Below, piece after piece: positions 32,767-44,473 of a stretch of DNA of 64,000 bases. The DNA lies in the NCBI GenBank assembly GCA_040357565.1, contig JBDODJ010000016.1. One strand, given 5' to 3'. A program made the position numbers and the translations under genes. The DNA comes from Cercozoa sp. M6MM. Its lineage: Eukaryota > Endomyxa: Ascetosporea. The notes beneath the pieces were generated by a model. The model did no database searches. It was not told where the DNA came from and worked only from the letters and a program-made list of their open reading frames with translations. The number at the start of each line of letters is the position of its first letter. Within the stretch, counting starts at the first letter, position 1.

Positions 32767-33084
32767 CTTTGAGCTCTAATCACTGACCACGGCAGCCTGC
32801 AGCCTGCAAATATTGAAACAGTTTTTGTTCTTCTGTAGCCAATACTGCTGTGACAAACTTTCCAGCGCAAAATACACTTTGCATGTAGCTGTGGTTGTGG
32901 TCGAGCTTAGAAAAAGTAAGGAGTTGTTGCCTGCCTGCACCAGAACCACTTTGATGCGGCGTGAGTGCGGGCGGTAGACACGGCCATGCTCTTGTGACCC
33001 ACCCCAGGCTGGTGCAGGGGAACTACATAGTTGGTTTCCAAGACTCAACTAACTAACGAGTGCAGCCGTTCAAATCGAAGTCAC
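32767..33084. other. Intergenic region
   Basis: Between two minus-strand genes: the start of the F-box-like gene and the 3' end of the membrane-protein gene. I see no feature in it. Confidence 0.5.
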
Positions 33085-34091
33085 CTAAATTCCGTAGGCA
33101 CCGCCATGCTCGTCGCCAAAGGCACCGCCGAACTCAGACTCGGCAGGAGGCTGCGTCTGCTGTTGATCCTCTTGCGGCACTGACGGCGCCTCCCTACACA
33201 GACGGGAAGAAAAATACGTCTACCATGTGCGCAATATAGAAGTGAGAGGTTCGCTGAGGTACGGGGCAGGCTGCACAACATCAATTTCGCCAAACGAATT
33301 GGCCGCGTCGTTCTGGCCGAAAGCGTCGCTGTAGGCAGCGCCCGAGTCTTCGCCATAGGCGGCCTCACCATAGGCACCTTGCACGTCACTCGCGTCCAAG
33401 TCGCCCACGCTAAACGGGCTATCCTGCTGGTCGAAGGCGTTATCCTGTGATAGACAAAAATATAGCGACATTGCACGTGCACAGAAAGCAGCTGCCGTAC
33501 CGACGCGAGCGGCTTTGCGTTCTGCTGGCCGAAAGACGACTTTCTCTCCTGTGTTGGTACAGACATGAGGATGAAAAAACGGCACTTTGCCTCACAAAAA
33601 AGGTACCAAAGCAGGCGGTGTGTAAGAAGAGCGTGCATCTTCGATGTCACCTGACCCGATGGCGCCTTCCATCCCAGAGTCCTCGCCGAACACTCCCTCT
33701 GTTCAACATGTTCTCAAAATGAGAGCACACAAACAGATACTCTATCTAGGAGCACACACGTATCTACAACAAGCATACCTCTGCCATCGACAGAGGCCTT
33801 GGGACGGTGCGGCGCGTACAGGAAGGACAACGTCAAAGTCACCAAATAGGCCAGGTAAAACACACTGCCGGCGTCCAGCAATGTCACCGTTACGAAGTGT
33901 CCCTTCTCACACCGCAACGACGCACCTGGCGGTGTGTACTGTCCCAGCAACTTGTCTTTCTTGCAGAACTTGCTGCCACCTGCAACAACTCTTGCGATGC
34001 CCTTTCTTCAAACTTTCAAAAGCACAGCGAATACCATCGACCATGGACGCATCTTGAATCATCAGGTAAAAGTAGAAGCCCGACAGAGCGA

Positions 34092-34186
<95 letters not shown>

Positions 34187-34886
34187 ATAGNNNNNNNNNN
34201 NNNNNNNNNNNNNNNNNNNNNNNNNNNNNNNNNNNNNNNNNNNNNNNNNNNNNNNNNNNNNNNNNNNNNNNNNNNNNNNNNNNNNNNNNNGGGGGGGGGG
34301 TACCGATCGATGCAGCAACAAAACGCAGTGCACTGTCGCTGAAGCCGTTTTGCAGGTAGTCCTCATCGTCACCAACGTAGCTGAAAAATATAACGGTGCA
34401 TCGCGTGTTTATACTAGACAAAGTGAAAGCTACACTCGGAACGGCTTGCGGTAGAACGGACTGTCCTCCTTCGGCACATTATCACCTGCGGTCACATAAA
34501 GAGGCTTAAAAAAAAACAAAATACGACGGACGGATGTTGTACCCGGCAGAATGAGGGAAGAACGAGACGTCTTCGCTGTAGTTTTTTGCGTGAGCGCAGA
34601 GAACACAAGGACCGCCACTTGCAGCAGTATGCTACGCAACTAAATCCTGACAAGGAAGAGGGCAGCAAGGTGGGTACCCAAGCACGTGAGCCACAGTCAC
34701 GGTAAATTTGCGCGGACGGCGGAACCACATCCTCCAGCAGCACGACAGAAACTTGCCGCACGGTCCCTTGCCTGCATGGCACAGAACAAACAACGTCGTA
34801 CTTTTCACCCACCAACTATTTGCAAATAGACCATTGTTGTCTGCATGAGATCGGCCACTCTGCTCTTCGCTAAAGCTAGTGCTCAT
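33085..34886 (-). CDS. Multi-pass membrane protein, unknown family, with acidic Gly/Ala/Tyr C-terminal tail
   Basis: Start ATG 34886 (MSTSFSEEQSGRSHADNN), stop TAG at 33085. Hydrophobic segments appear in several exons: LLQVAVLVFSALTQ (34.6 kb), FYFYLMIQ (34.05 kb) and SVFYLAYLVTLTLSFLY (33.85 kb), separated by polar loops such as VPKEDSPFYRKPF. The tail (33.5-33.1 kb) is acidic and repetitive (QGAYGEAAYGEDSGAAYSD) and ends FGDEHGGAYGI. The tail has Phe-Asp and Asn-Ala-Phe elements that might bind adaptors, but that is speculation. A 100-N gap and a CA tract interrupt one intron, so an exon could be missing. I do not recognise the family. The DDX49 gene starts 217 bases away in the opposite direction. 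Confidence 0.55.
34094..34290. repeat. (CA)n microsatellite followed by 100-N gap
   Basis: CA run at 34094-34186, N block 34191-34290, then ten G. All are within an intron of the membrane-protein gene; size unknown. Confidence 0.95.
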
Positions 34887-35102
34887 TTTGCCCCACTGCG
34901 CAAGAGCACTGAACTATGAGGCTAATCACAGTCCTGCGTCGTTTCAAGGCAGAAGGTGCAGCAGTGCGGTCGCTAGCTGGAACGCCGGTTGCAGACCGAT
35001 CAGAAAAATAAATAAGTGTCCAATCACTGCTTAGCGCAGCTTACTGCGATTATTTGGGTGATACCGACGACAGACACATTGTGACGCACACTCGCAGCAA
35101 CA

Positions 35103-37708
35103 ATGGTATGTATTCTTAAAAATGTGTGGTCCACAATCACATTTTCCTAGTCGTCGCTCGAACTGGTGCGCGAGAAGAAGTTTAGCGACCTCGGCCTGTC
35201 CAAATGTATAAGCGTAGATTCGTTGGATTGTTTTCTCAAGGGACACACAACATATTTAGGGCTCGAAAGGAACTGCGGAATGTTGGGCATGGAACATCCC
35301 TCCAAGATCCAAGATCTGTGCATCCCAGAGGTGCCTTGCTTGGGTTGTGTGCGTGTATGTTGATCACTCGTGAGAAGCGCGTGTTTTCATAGGTTCTCAA
35401 GGGTCGTGATGTCATTGGTCGCTCGCATACAGGCAGTGGTGCAGTCATCATCAGCATGTTGACGCTGTGAGGTAGATCCGTTTTTCTTTAGGCAAGACGG
35501 CGTGTTTCGCACTGCCGCTGCTCCAAAAGCTGAGCGAAGATCCATACGGCGTTTTTGGCGTCGTTCTTGTACTTTTTGTTTCTTTGTTTCTTCGATGATT
35601 GAGAGCTCGGTGTGTGCAGACGCCTGCACGCGAGTTGGCCTTCCAGATTGCTCAGCAGTTTGACGCCTTTGGAAAGTACACAAACGTGCAACCATCCCAA
35701 ATAGTAAGTACCATGTATACCATTGCTGGGTCAGAACCATGAACTGTGACGTTGCTTGTATCACCGGCGGTGGTGACTTCAACAAAGAGGTATGCGCCGA
35801 GTTCGATGATACTCTGTAGTCTATACCTGGGTTTTTAGGCCCGCGCGCTCGAGCAGCGACCGCATGTGATCGTGGCGACGCCGGGCCGATTGGCTGCGCA
35901 CCTGCGCAATGCGACGCCCGAGGAACGGTACCCAGACGTGTTATGAGTTTCCTGCAATTTAACTCGCATACTCAGGGAGGAGTGGTTCGAGTACACGCGC
36001 TTTCTTGTGCTTGACGAAGCTGACCGGTAACGACTTAACTACTCACTGTATGTGCACGTGCACTATACGCCCATGCTTTGAGCAGTCTCCTCGAAGGTGG
36101 CTTCCGCAAGGACCTCGATGTGATTCTCTCTGCCTGTCGCAACTCGCAAGATGGCGAAGAGGACACTGATGACAGCGAGAGGTGCCTTTTTGTACAAACG
36201 TGTTGTGGTGTGAGGATGTGGCTGTGCGTATCACAGACTGCAAGTCTTGTTGTTTTCTGCGACAATGTCGACCACCATGAAGGTTCCTTTACCTCTCAAT
36301 GCACAAATACCCTGCCAGTTGTGTTTGCAGGAGATTGGCGATGTTGCGATGAAGGACGCACTTCTGCTCGAGACGACCAAGCAGGCATCTCTTGACTTCG
36401 TCCTGTGTCCTTTGGGTGATGTTTGTGGTTTGCAGGAAGAGCACGCCACTCCAGACTCGCTGGAACAGACGTACATTTTCGTTCCTCCCAGTACATTTGT
36501 CTTTAGTGTATGCAATGTGCAATCCCACATGCATTCTGTAGAGCTGAAGCTGGCGAACGTGCTAGCTTTGTTGAAGGAACACACAGAAGATTCCGCCATT
36601 CTCTTCGTCAACACGCGAAGGTAGTTGCCATCTCATTACTCCCCTATTTTACACCCAAGTGTCCTGGCAGGAAAGCTGCACTATTGACGGAGACGCTGAG
36701 ACAGTTGGTTAAGGACATGCCCATTAGCGAGAACGACGATGCTGTTCAGACCGCTGAGGGATCGAAGGGCGACTCTGCCGTGTTGGGTGGAATTGAGTCA
36801 CTGCACGGTGGCATGGAGCAGCGCCGACGACTCGCTGCGCTCGGCAAGTTCCGCTGCGGCAAGGCGAGGTGCTTTCTTTCGCAAATTTTTGCCTACCTGA
36901 TGCAAAATGCATTCATTCGCTTACCTTAGAATACTGGTGGCCACCGACGTTGCTGCGCGTGGTCTCGACATTCCTCAAGTTGGTCTTGTTATCAATGTCG
37001 ATGTGCCACGCAAGGCTACGGTACCTTCAAATGACACTGTGTCATCCGCGCTTTGTAACATCTTATGTGCTCCACAGGATTACGTGCATCGAGTTGGTCG
37101 TACTGCTCGTGCAGGAAGGTGTGTTTTGTTCCTGAAAACGTTAAACAAAAACTAGAGCTGATTTGCAGAAAGGGCAAGTCGGTCACTCTGCTGACTCAGT
37201 ACGAAGTCGAACTGTTCCAAGAAGTAGTTTTTTGTTTTTGCTGACATTTTTTTGAAAGCACTTCTGTTTTATTTATGCACAGATGGAAGAGTTGATCGAC
37301 CGCAAGATACAAGAGCACGAGTTTGACCAACATGATGGCGAGGCTATCCTCGACTTGGTGTGTCTCTTGTCATGTCCGTTTCCAGGTGATAACTTTTTTG
37401 ATCAGGTCAAGCCGGTTAACACGGCCGAAAAACTGGCGGCTCTCAACCTTCAGCGCTACGGTAATTCTCATCTCTTCGCATTTTGGACTGGGAGTTTCTG
37501 AATAATATGTTTGATTTCACAGAGATGAAGGAGCAGCAGCGTATGTTCCGTGACACGTACGATGAGACAACACTGCTGACGAAGCGACCTCGTTCTCAAC
37601 AGGTGTGTATCGCTTTTCCATTCTTCGCGTTGGAAATTTGCGTATTGATTTAAACGCAACGTGCTTTCTTAGGTTGATGAGCGCAAGACGAAAAAATCGC
37701 GTAAGTGA
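35103..37708 (+). CDS. DDX49: DEAD-box RNA helicase, DDX49/Dbp8 type
   Basis: The ATG at 35103-35105 is followed at once by an intron, and exon 2 continues [18 protein letters not shown]. Motifs in order after splicing: [20 protein letters not shown], Walker A SHTGSGKT (split by an intron), [53 protein letters not shown] (DEAD box), [46 protein letters not shown] and [11 protein letters not shown]. The C-terminus ends RKTKKSRK. All catalytic motifs are intact. The EDPYGVF and AFQIAQQF context is typical of Dbp8/DDX49, which helps process 18S rRNA in the nucleolar small-subunit processome. Stop TGA 37706-37708. About 14 exons. Confidence 0.9.
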
Positions 37709-37914
37709 CATGAATTTACATTTTCCTACGCGACGCGTCGACGTCAGTTTGCACCAATTGGGTACCGGAGCCCTCTCAGATAGGAACCAGGCCTTGGTAA
37801 ATTGAGGGTACTCCAGTGACACAAAAAAAAACTAAGGAACGTATGAAAGTCTGTTCTTAGAGGTAGAGTTGTTACTGTAAACATCAAACAACCTACTTGG
37901 CTGACTACTTGCTC

Positions 37915-38265
37915 CGCGTGGAAGCAACTATCAGTCATGCCAAATAAGAATTGAAGTGTTTGCTAAGGTTGAGAGCTGGTAGCCAAACAATTGAGTGTAG
38001 CCTAGCCGTAGCTTGGCGAGCAGCTCGAAACTGCTGCAAGAATGGAAAAAGGCCCTCTTTCCAATACCAGGTACCTCGAAGGATACCGTGCTTGTTGACC
38101 CAAAGCAACTGACTTGCTCTATCTTGAGCAGGCAAGAGGGTTTTCTTTTGTTTATCATCGAACAAGCCTCTCACCACTTTCAACTGTAACGACGGCCCTA
38201 CCTTGGGTAACCTTCTCTCTTCTGTTATCTTTCGGTTTATTGAGACGTCGAACGAACACGAATTT
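37915..38265 (-). repeat. Interspersed repeat R1, copy B (inverted)
   Basis: Reverse complement matches 29237-29760 over nearly its whole length, except for the ~145-base segment that only copy A has. It is not interrupted by the LTR-like element. Confidence 0.88.
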
Positions 38266-38509
38266 AAATCTTCATCCGAGAAATAAGAGTAACACAGTGG
38301 CAGGTATACCGTCAGCAAGCCGCGGATCTCGTGCAAAACATCGTCTGAGGCCACTACCTCACGCCGAGCTTGCAGCAGACGTAGCCGAATCTGCCCAAGC
38401 CGACAAAGCCACTAAAGCTGACAATCTCACAGTTCGAGAGAGTGAGTTACCCCACCGGTCTAGTTGCGTCAAAGTACTAGTAGACGAAGTTATTACGGCA
38501 CTGCGTTTC

Positions 38510-38555
38510 TCGTTGTCATCTGACTGCTCGTAAGCGCGGACGATCAAATCTGACC
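38510..38555 (+). repeat. Short dispersed repeat R2
   Basis: The block gcgcggacgatcaaatctga with its flanks is repeated at about 48412-48455 in the same orientation, again in an intergenic region. It may be part of a larger, decayed element. Confidence 0.6.
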
Positions 38556-38640
38556 CAGTATGGTTAATAGCGAAGGATTTGTTTTGCTAGGTATCTCCGG
38601 CCTTACATCCTGAGGCTTCGCTTCTACTCGTACTTGCATT

Positions 38641-39183
38641 TGTTACCGCAGCCTTTCAGAAATTGAGGCTTTGGTAGTGCAAAAGAGTACTATGCCAGGA
38701 AAAAGACTAAAGAAAACAAATGGAATCGATGTGAAGAAGAATTGAGTCAGTAGACGTAGTCAGTTCAGAGGTAGTTACCCCAAGATAGGGTCGGCAAAGT
38801 ACAGGAAGTAGACTGGTCGGGAAGGAAGAGAGGCCCGGTAGTCAGAAGAAGGAAGGAAGGAGAAGGAGGGACGTAAGGAGAATAAGAAAGGCTCTCTGTG
38901 CTGGGAAGACAGCAACAAGGGATTCCGTGAGAGTGCAAGGGCTGGAGCCTGGAGAGGTGCTTTACCTGGTGAGTAGAGAGCCTTTCAGGAAAGGAGCAAA
39001 ATCTTGCTCTTTTGAGGTCAGTCTACCAAACACAGGGTAAGGAGGTTAGCAACACTCTCGGAGAGGTCAGGGTACCAGACAAACACAATACACCACACTT
39101 CTCAAAGTACACAATAAATAGCTTTCTTCCACGCGGAGCACCAGAGATCTGACTGGCCGGATGGAAAATGCCGTTTCGTAACA
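38641..39183 (-). mobile_element. Solo-LTR-like element, copy 2 (543 bp)
   Basis: Termini TGTTAC and GTAACA with the 4-base direct repeat CATT on each side (38637-38640 and 39184-39187). Its reverse complement aligns with copy 1 (29769-30197) apart from two internal insertions of about 50-65 bases. No internal retroelement genes. Confidence 0.85.
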
Positions 39184-39423
39184 CATTGCTAAGTGTTGTG
39201 CAGATCTGACTTTAGAGCTTGGGTCAAGCTTTCTACTGCTCACGATCTCTTCTGCGGAGCAGCGAACTGCTCACAGTAAACAGTACAGTACGTAGTCCAG
39301 TGCTGGCACTGTACAAGGAAAAGAGCTTAATATGTCTGTTCACAATCAGTTTTGTAGCCACTATTCAAAGAACGCGGTCGAAAGAACGTATGATACAACT
39401 CCCGTAGGTCCCGTTCATTTCGT

Positions 39424-40301
39424 TTACGTCAGAAGTAAGTTGAAGAGCGAGTCAGCGGAGCTGGAGGCGCCGGCCCTGTGTGATACCACGTAGATGCAAG
39501 TCCAACTCATTAAATTAGAGTTTACGGTGGGGTCGTGGCGGTTGTGGCGATACGTGATATGAGTGCGCGCGTCCAGTTTGTGGTCTAAATTTACACACCA
39601 AAAAGTTGCCTTCAATACACGCTTCGGTACTACAGAGCAGGGCACGTGTGCGATGGCAGTGGCGAGCGCGCTAGATGTCACATACACACGCGCACTGAGC
39701 GAACAAAGAAACAAGACTGTGTGCTGGGTAAATTTACAAGGCGGCGGCGGTGGTCGGAAACGACTGGGCGAGGGCGGCGTGACATCACCGGACTAGACCG
39801 ATAAGAAGATAAAGGTCTGCAGCATTTTCTGTACAATATCTGAAGGGTACGGCAGGACGACGTCCGCGTGGAGGGGGTCTTGGTAGCGATGACTAAACAC
39901 ACGTACAGTGCAACGTTAAAAGAATCGGTATCATTATACGTACCAAGATATCATCGATGGTTTCAACTGGTGCTGGCGGAACCGGCTTCTTCCTGGCCTA
40001 TAAATCAATGACGAAAAGCTGGAGTATGGAAGGAAGGCAACACGAAAAGGCTACAGGAGGCGGCGGCACAGCACGATGCTGCGTGCTGAGACTCACGCTG
40101 CGCTGCAGCAGCGGCGAAGGCGCGCGAGGCGACGGAGTGCCCAACGGTGTCGTTGCTGACGCTGTCGCTGACGAAGACTGCTCCAGCAACGAGAGTGCCT
40201 CGTCGATGTGTTGAAACACAAAGGTCACGGCGTCGCCTTCCTCCTTCATACCTTGCATCGACGCCAGCTGGTTGTCTGCACACACACAAACACACAAACA
40301 C

Positions 40302-40348
<47 letters not shown>

Positions 40349-42398
40349 CACACACACCATTAGCCTATACTCTTTCTGCCCACTCTATAAGAAAAGTACC
40401 AGAGGCCGACCGCAGCATGGCAGGCGCCAAACAAACACTGAGATTACGCGGCGCCATCTTGGTCGCCGCCAGACACTCTAGGTACCCAAGGACAAGTCAA
40501 ATGAACAGGTCCAAAGGTCCAACAGATAGGTCAAGTGGACAAACTGCAAAATGGACTACCAGGTGACAGGAGACACTGCACGAACAGCAGCAGTTCGCGC
40601 AGCGTGGCCTTGTGCGTCGCACTTCGTGTCTGTCGCAACGCCTCGGCAAAACCGTCGAGTGTCTGCGAGAGAAGGTTCAACGTGCCAACAGTGCGAGATT
40701 AGAGTGAGTGAACCTGCTCAGTGGCCACGCGGCAGAAGGCATTGCGTGCGTCGAACGGCACCAGCGGCACTGGTAGGCCGCGCAGCCACTCCTTCAACAA
40801 GGCGGCGCACGTGTGCGGCGACGTCAATTTCGCGTCGCTTTCGATCGCATAGTCACCTTCTGCCAGCTGCGCACCGCGAAGAGATACAATCTTAAGATAA
40901 AGACAGAGGGAAAGCAACCTTGCGTCGCAGGTACTTGAGGTCGGAAGCACCGGCCGAGAGTCGAAAGATACCCTCGGTGTGATGTCCGTCGAGGTGCTTG
41001 ATTCCGGAAATCAAACGTGTCACCAGCAGCGGCACATACGGCACGTCAGGTCGGCTGTTCTCTCTGTCGTCAGAAGAAGTGACATTGGTATCACAAGGAG
41101 GTAACACGCAAGGTAAAAGGTACGGCAGTGACACGACGTCATCCAATGATGACCGAAACAGTGCACTCGACAGTTCCGGAGGTAGACCCCAGTCTGCCTC
41201 GCCTTCCTGTCAAACAGACTTAGGAGGACCATTCCACAGCAAAGTATTCGACGCACCTCGAGTGCGGCAGCAGCAGCGGCGTGTGACTTCTGCTGCTGCG
41301 TCAGAAAGAGCGCCACTCGCTTGCGCAAAGCTACAAAATTAGACAGGTACAACTCCGATGTACTGGCGTACAACAGAAAAAAGAAAGATAGAGAGGTGAT
41401 ACTCAAATTGTACTCGTCGCGCAGCTCCGTCACAGCCGTGATGAACTCTTTTTGCGCAGCCTCGTAGGCGTCCAGTGCCTAGACAACCAAGTTACTTGTA
41501 CTGAGGAAGTAGGCCAAGTACAGTACCTGGCGTTTCTCATACGCAAGTGCAACTTTTGCAACGGCATCGTCGTACTCTGCGCGTGACCAATACATAGTGC
41601 ACAGTCACAAATGCAGTCTAGCCATCGACGGAGTACGCAGGTGCGTCGTGTCCAACTTGCGTCGGAGTGCCTTGGAACGCTTGATAGATTGCTCGTACAT
41701 TGACAGCGGCACTAGCACCTACAGCACACACAAAGTCTAAAAAGGAGCGAGCAAAGACAAAAGGCGCACCTCGTTTTGGAACTGTTCAAGCAACTCGTTG
41801 ATCGCCGTGTCGGTCACAGTGCGCATGCCAGCTGCAGGAGAACGAGGGCCGGGGTAAATAGAGGGGCACACACAAGATGAGTGTACACTCGGTAGCATTC
41901 AACGGTGGCGGCAACGACGAACTGTTAAACACATATTAGCTGCACGGAGAAACTGCTGTAAAGAGAATCGGTACAACATGCTGCAGAGGTCCTGGCCAAC
42001 TTTCAACGTTCGACGCAGCTGCGCCTCAAACGCCTTGGCTGCAGTGTCGTATACATGTGTATTATAAGAAACAACCATATCTTCAGTACCCTTGGCCAGA
42101 ACGCCATCAAAGTTCTCCACCGCCGCTTCAAGCACAGTCTGCCAAAAGTCTTATACACGACACGACACGAATACCTCAGGATAGAGGCGAGGCACCTTCA
42201 ATTGCGATATCTCGGGTGAGTCTTGACTGCCTTCGCGGCGCCCGGTCTTCTGCAACGCCTGTTGCCGCCAGGCTTTGCTCTGAAGCACACCATGAGGGAA
42301 ACAATAATACTTCACAGCTATCAAAACGGTCCGAGCCCGGCAGCAGCTTGACCACATCGACTCACCTTAGCTTTGAACGAGGCCTTGAACGAGCTCAT
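39424..42398 (-). CDS. BAR-like domain plus RhoGAP protein
   Basis: Start ATG 42398 (MSSFKASFKAK). The first ~250 residues are long amphipathic helices (FDGVLAKGTED, NELLEQFQNEVLVPL, YEQSIKRSKALRRKLD, VALAYEKRQALDAYEAAQ, FLTQQQKSHAAAAAALE) that fit a BAR/arfaptin-type membrane-curving dimer. A RhoGAP domain follows (41.15-40.2 kb): HHTEGIFRLSAGASDLKYLR supplies the arginine finger, then LLKEWLRGLPVPLVPF and MAPRNLSVCLAPAML with the Asn that supports catalysis. It should switch off a Rho-family GTPase at curved membranes. The C-terminal part is Pro-rich (KKPVPPAPVE, RPPPRGRRP, FRPPPPP), likely SH3 ligands. The last exon and the stop at 39424 are the least certain; the gene may end at about 39790. 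Confidence 0.82.
40278..40358. repeat. (CA)n microsatellite
   Basis: CA run with AAAC interruptions in an intron within the RhoGAP region, TG on the sense strand. Confidence 0.92.
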
Positions 42399-42628
42399 CC
42401 CTATCTATACAGAGCCACGCCTCCAGCTCACTGTGTCGGAGAGCTCGATCGTGCGCTACTTGTGCACCCGAAAGTTGTATAGCTTATTATTACAATAATA
42501 ATAAACAACGGTGTCTCGTCTATTTGGACGGTACAAGTGAACGTTGAATATTCGACAAACAATTAAAAAACAAGGTGGCCCGAGAGAGTCTTAACAGTCG
42601 TTCAAGTGTGTGTCAAGTGTGTAGCACA
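42399..42628. promoter_or_regulatory. Short divergent promoter region, RhoGAP gene / UPF1
   Basis: Only 230 bases separate the two start codons. It contains an AT-rich tattacaataataataaac stretch around 42485-42505 that may serve either gene. Confidence 0.4.
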
Positions 42629-44399
42629 ATGTCACAATTTGAAACACAGGATTTAGACGCCTTTTCAGACTACGGTAGCTTCTCAATCCACATGTTTCAT
42701 TCAAATGAAAAATGTGGCTTGTAGACTTTCTGAGTGACGTCTCTCAGTCCCAGTCGCAGTCGCAGACACAATCACAGGTGTTTTTCTTTTAAGCTGTGTA
42801 TTTTGAGCTGCCTGATACAGCTCTGGGTGCAGTCTCAGTTCTCGCAATACGAGTTCGACGGCGATCACGACGACGAGTACGACAACTCGGTAGTTTCGCA
42901 TGTAGAACCTTGCTTTGGTAGATTCTATAATGCCGCGGTTGACAGACAGAGTACCTGGAAGAGGAACGTGACGATGATGATGTCGAACACGCCCATCTGG
43001 AGGTGTGTTCCTGTCTTTTTGATGGGTGTTATTCGTTGTAGTGTTATTCGCGGTAATGTTGAATGTGGTGACCGCAGGAACTAGAGTTCGTGGAGAACGA
43101 AGAGGACCAGAAGCTTCCGCGTGACTCTCTAGTCGATGAACAGCTTGAATACGACTTGCGTGAGGTAACAAGGTGCACTGGGGGGTATAACTACGGAAGT
43201 ATGGCTGGTGTGTGTAGCTTCCGGACCAACACTGCGAGTACTGTGGCATCCACGAACCTGGTACTCGGTCCTTGTTGTCCTAGACTGGCCTTCTGTTTTC
43301 TTTTTGTTTTACCTATTGTTTCCTAGACGCCGTAGTGCAGTGCCGTGTGTGTCGCAAGTGGTTCTGCAACTGGCGCGGTGAGTCATCGACGGCACACATC
43401 GTGCACCACCTGGTGCGGTCAAAGCACAAGCAGGTACAGCCGTCCAATCGTAGTGCTTTTGGTGACTACACAATAACTGTATAGGTTGTACTGCATCCTC
43501 AAGCACAACTGCGCGGCACTCCTGTCGAGTACTCTCTACCTAGACTATACTTTTAGCAAGCAAGAGTGTGACGTATGGCGTGCATAATGTACAGGTGCTA
43601 CAACTGCCGCTGTCGCAATGTGTTCCTGCTCGGTTTCGTTCCGGCACGCAACGAATCCGTCGTCATGGTAGAAGCCTTTCCTGGCTTTCCTCCTGTTTGC
43701 GGTTAAGCATGATGCATCCACTGTGTAGATGCTGTGCCGCGAGCCGTGTCTGACGCACCCGTCGTTGGTGGCGATGGAGTGGAATCCGTCGCAGTGGGAG
43801 CCGCTCATTCAGGATCGTCACATCATCGACTGGCTGGTGCGACGGCCCGACGGTGAGCAACTGGAGCGTGCTATCCGGTCGACGTCGACGCAGATGGTCA
43901 AACTGGAGGAGGCGTGGTTCAACGGACGCGAGGACGTAGACTTTCCCTTCTGCCTTTGTTTTTACTCTTGACCCCCCCTCTCCCCGTAGGCGACGTTGTA
44001 CGACCTGGACGAACCCGAGTTGAACACAGACCCTGAACCAGTGTTGAACCGCTACGAGGATTCGGCACACTACCGCTCGATCATGTCACCGCTGGTACAG
44101 ATGGAAGCCGACTACGATCGCAAGATCAAAGAGTCGCAGACACGCGATGGTGTCACTGTTGAGTGGCGGTATCTTTGTGACATTCTTTCCGTTCCCACCT
44201 TCTGCCACCTGGCTTTTGTAAATTTGATTTCTTCCTGCAGTTTTTCGGAGGAAGACGACACTCTGGCGGACCATATCTATGCCACCTACGAGGGCGGCAG
44301 TCATGCTGCGCATGCTGCCAACAACGTCAACAACAGCAAAAACACGGTTTACGCAGTGTTCCGTTTCGCGTCCACCAACGTGTCGGGTCAGGTGCTTTG

Positions 44400-44473
<74 letters not shown>

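Larger units (their letters stand above)
37709..39423. other. 1.7-kb repeat-filled intergenic region
   Basis: Contains the inverted copy of R1 (37915-38265), unclassified sequence (38266-38640) of which about 45 bases recur at 48.4 kb, and a solo-LTR-like element (38641-39183). Open frames here resemble no transposase or reverse transcriptase. Confidence 0.8.

Noticed and set aside
37935-38354. A 139-residue minus-strand frame in the repeat region, a possible transposon protein
   Set aside because: The equivalent frame is broken in the other R1 copies and no transposase, integrase or reverse transcriptase motif is seen.
42701-43249. A 182-residue minus-strand frame
   Set aside because: Antisense to the 5' exons of UPF1.
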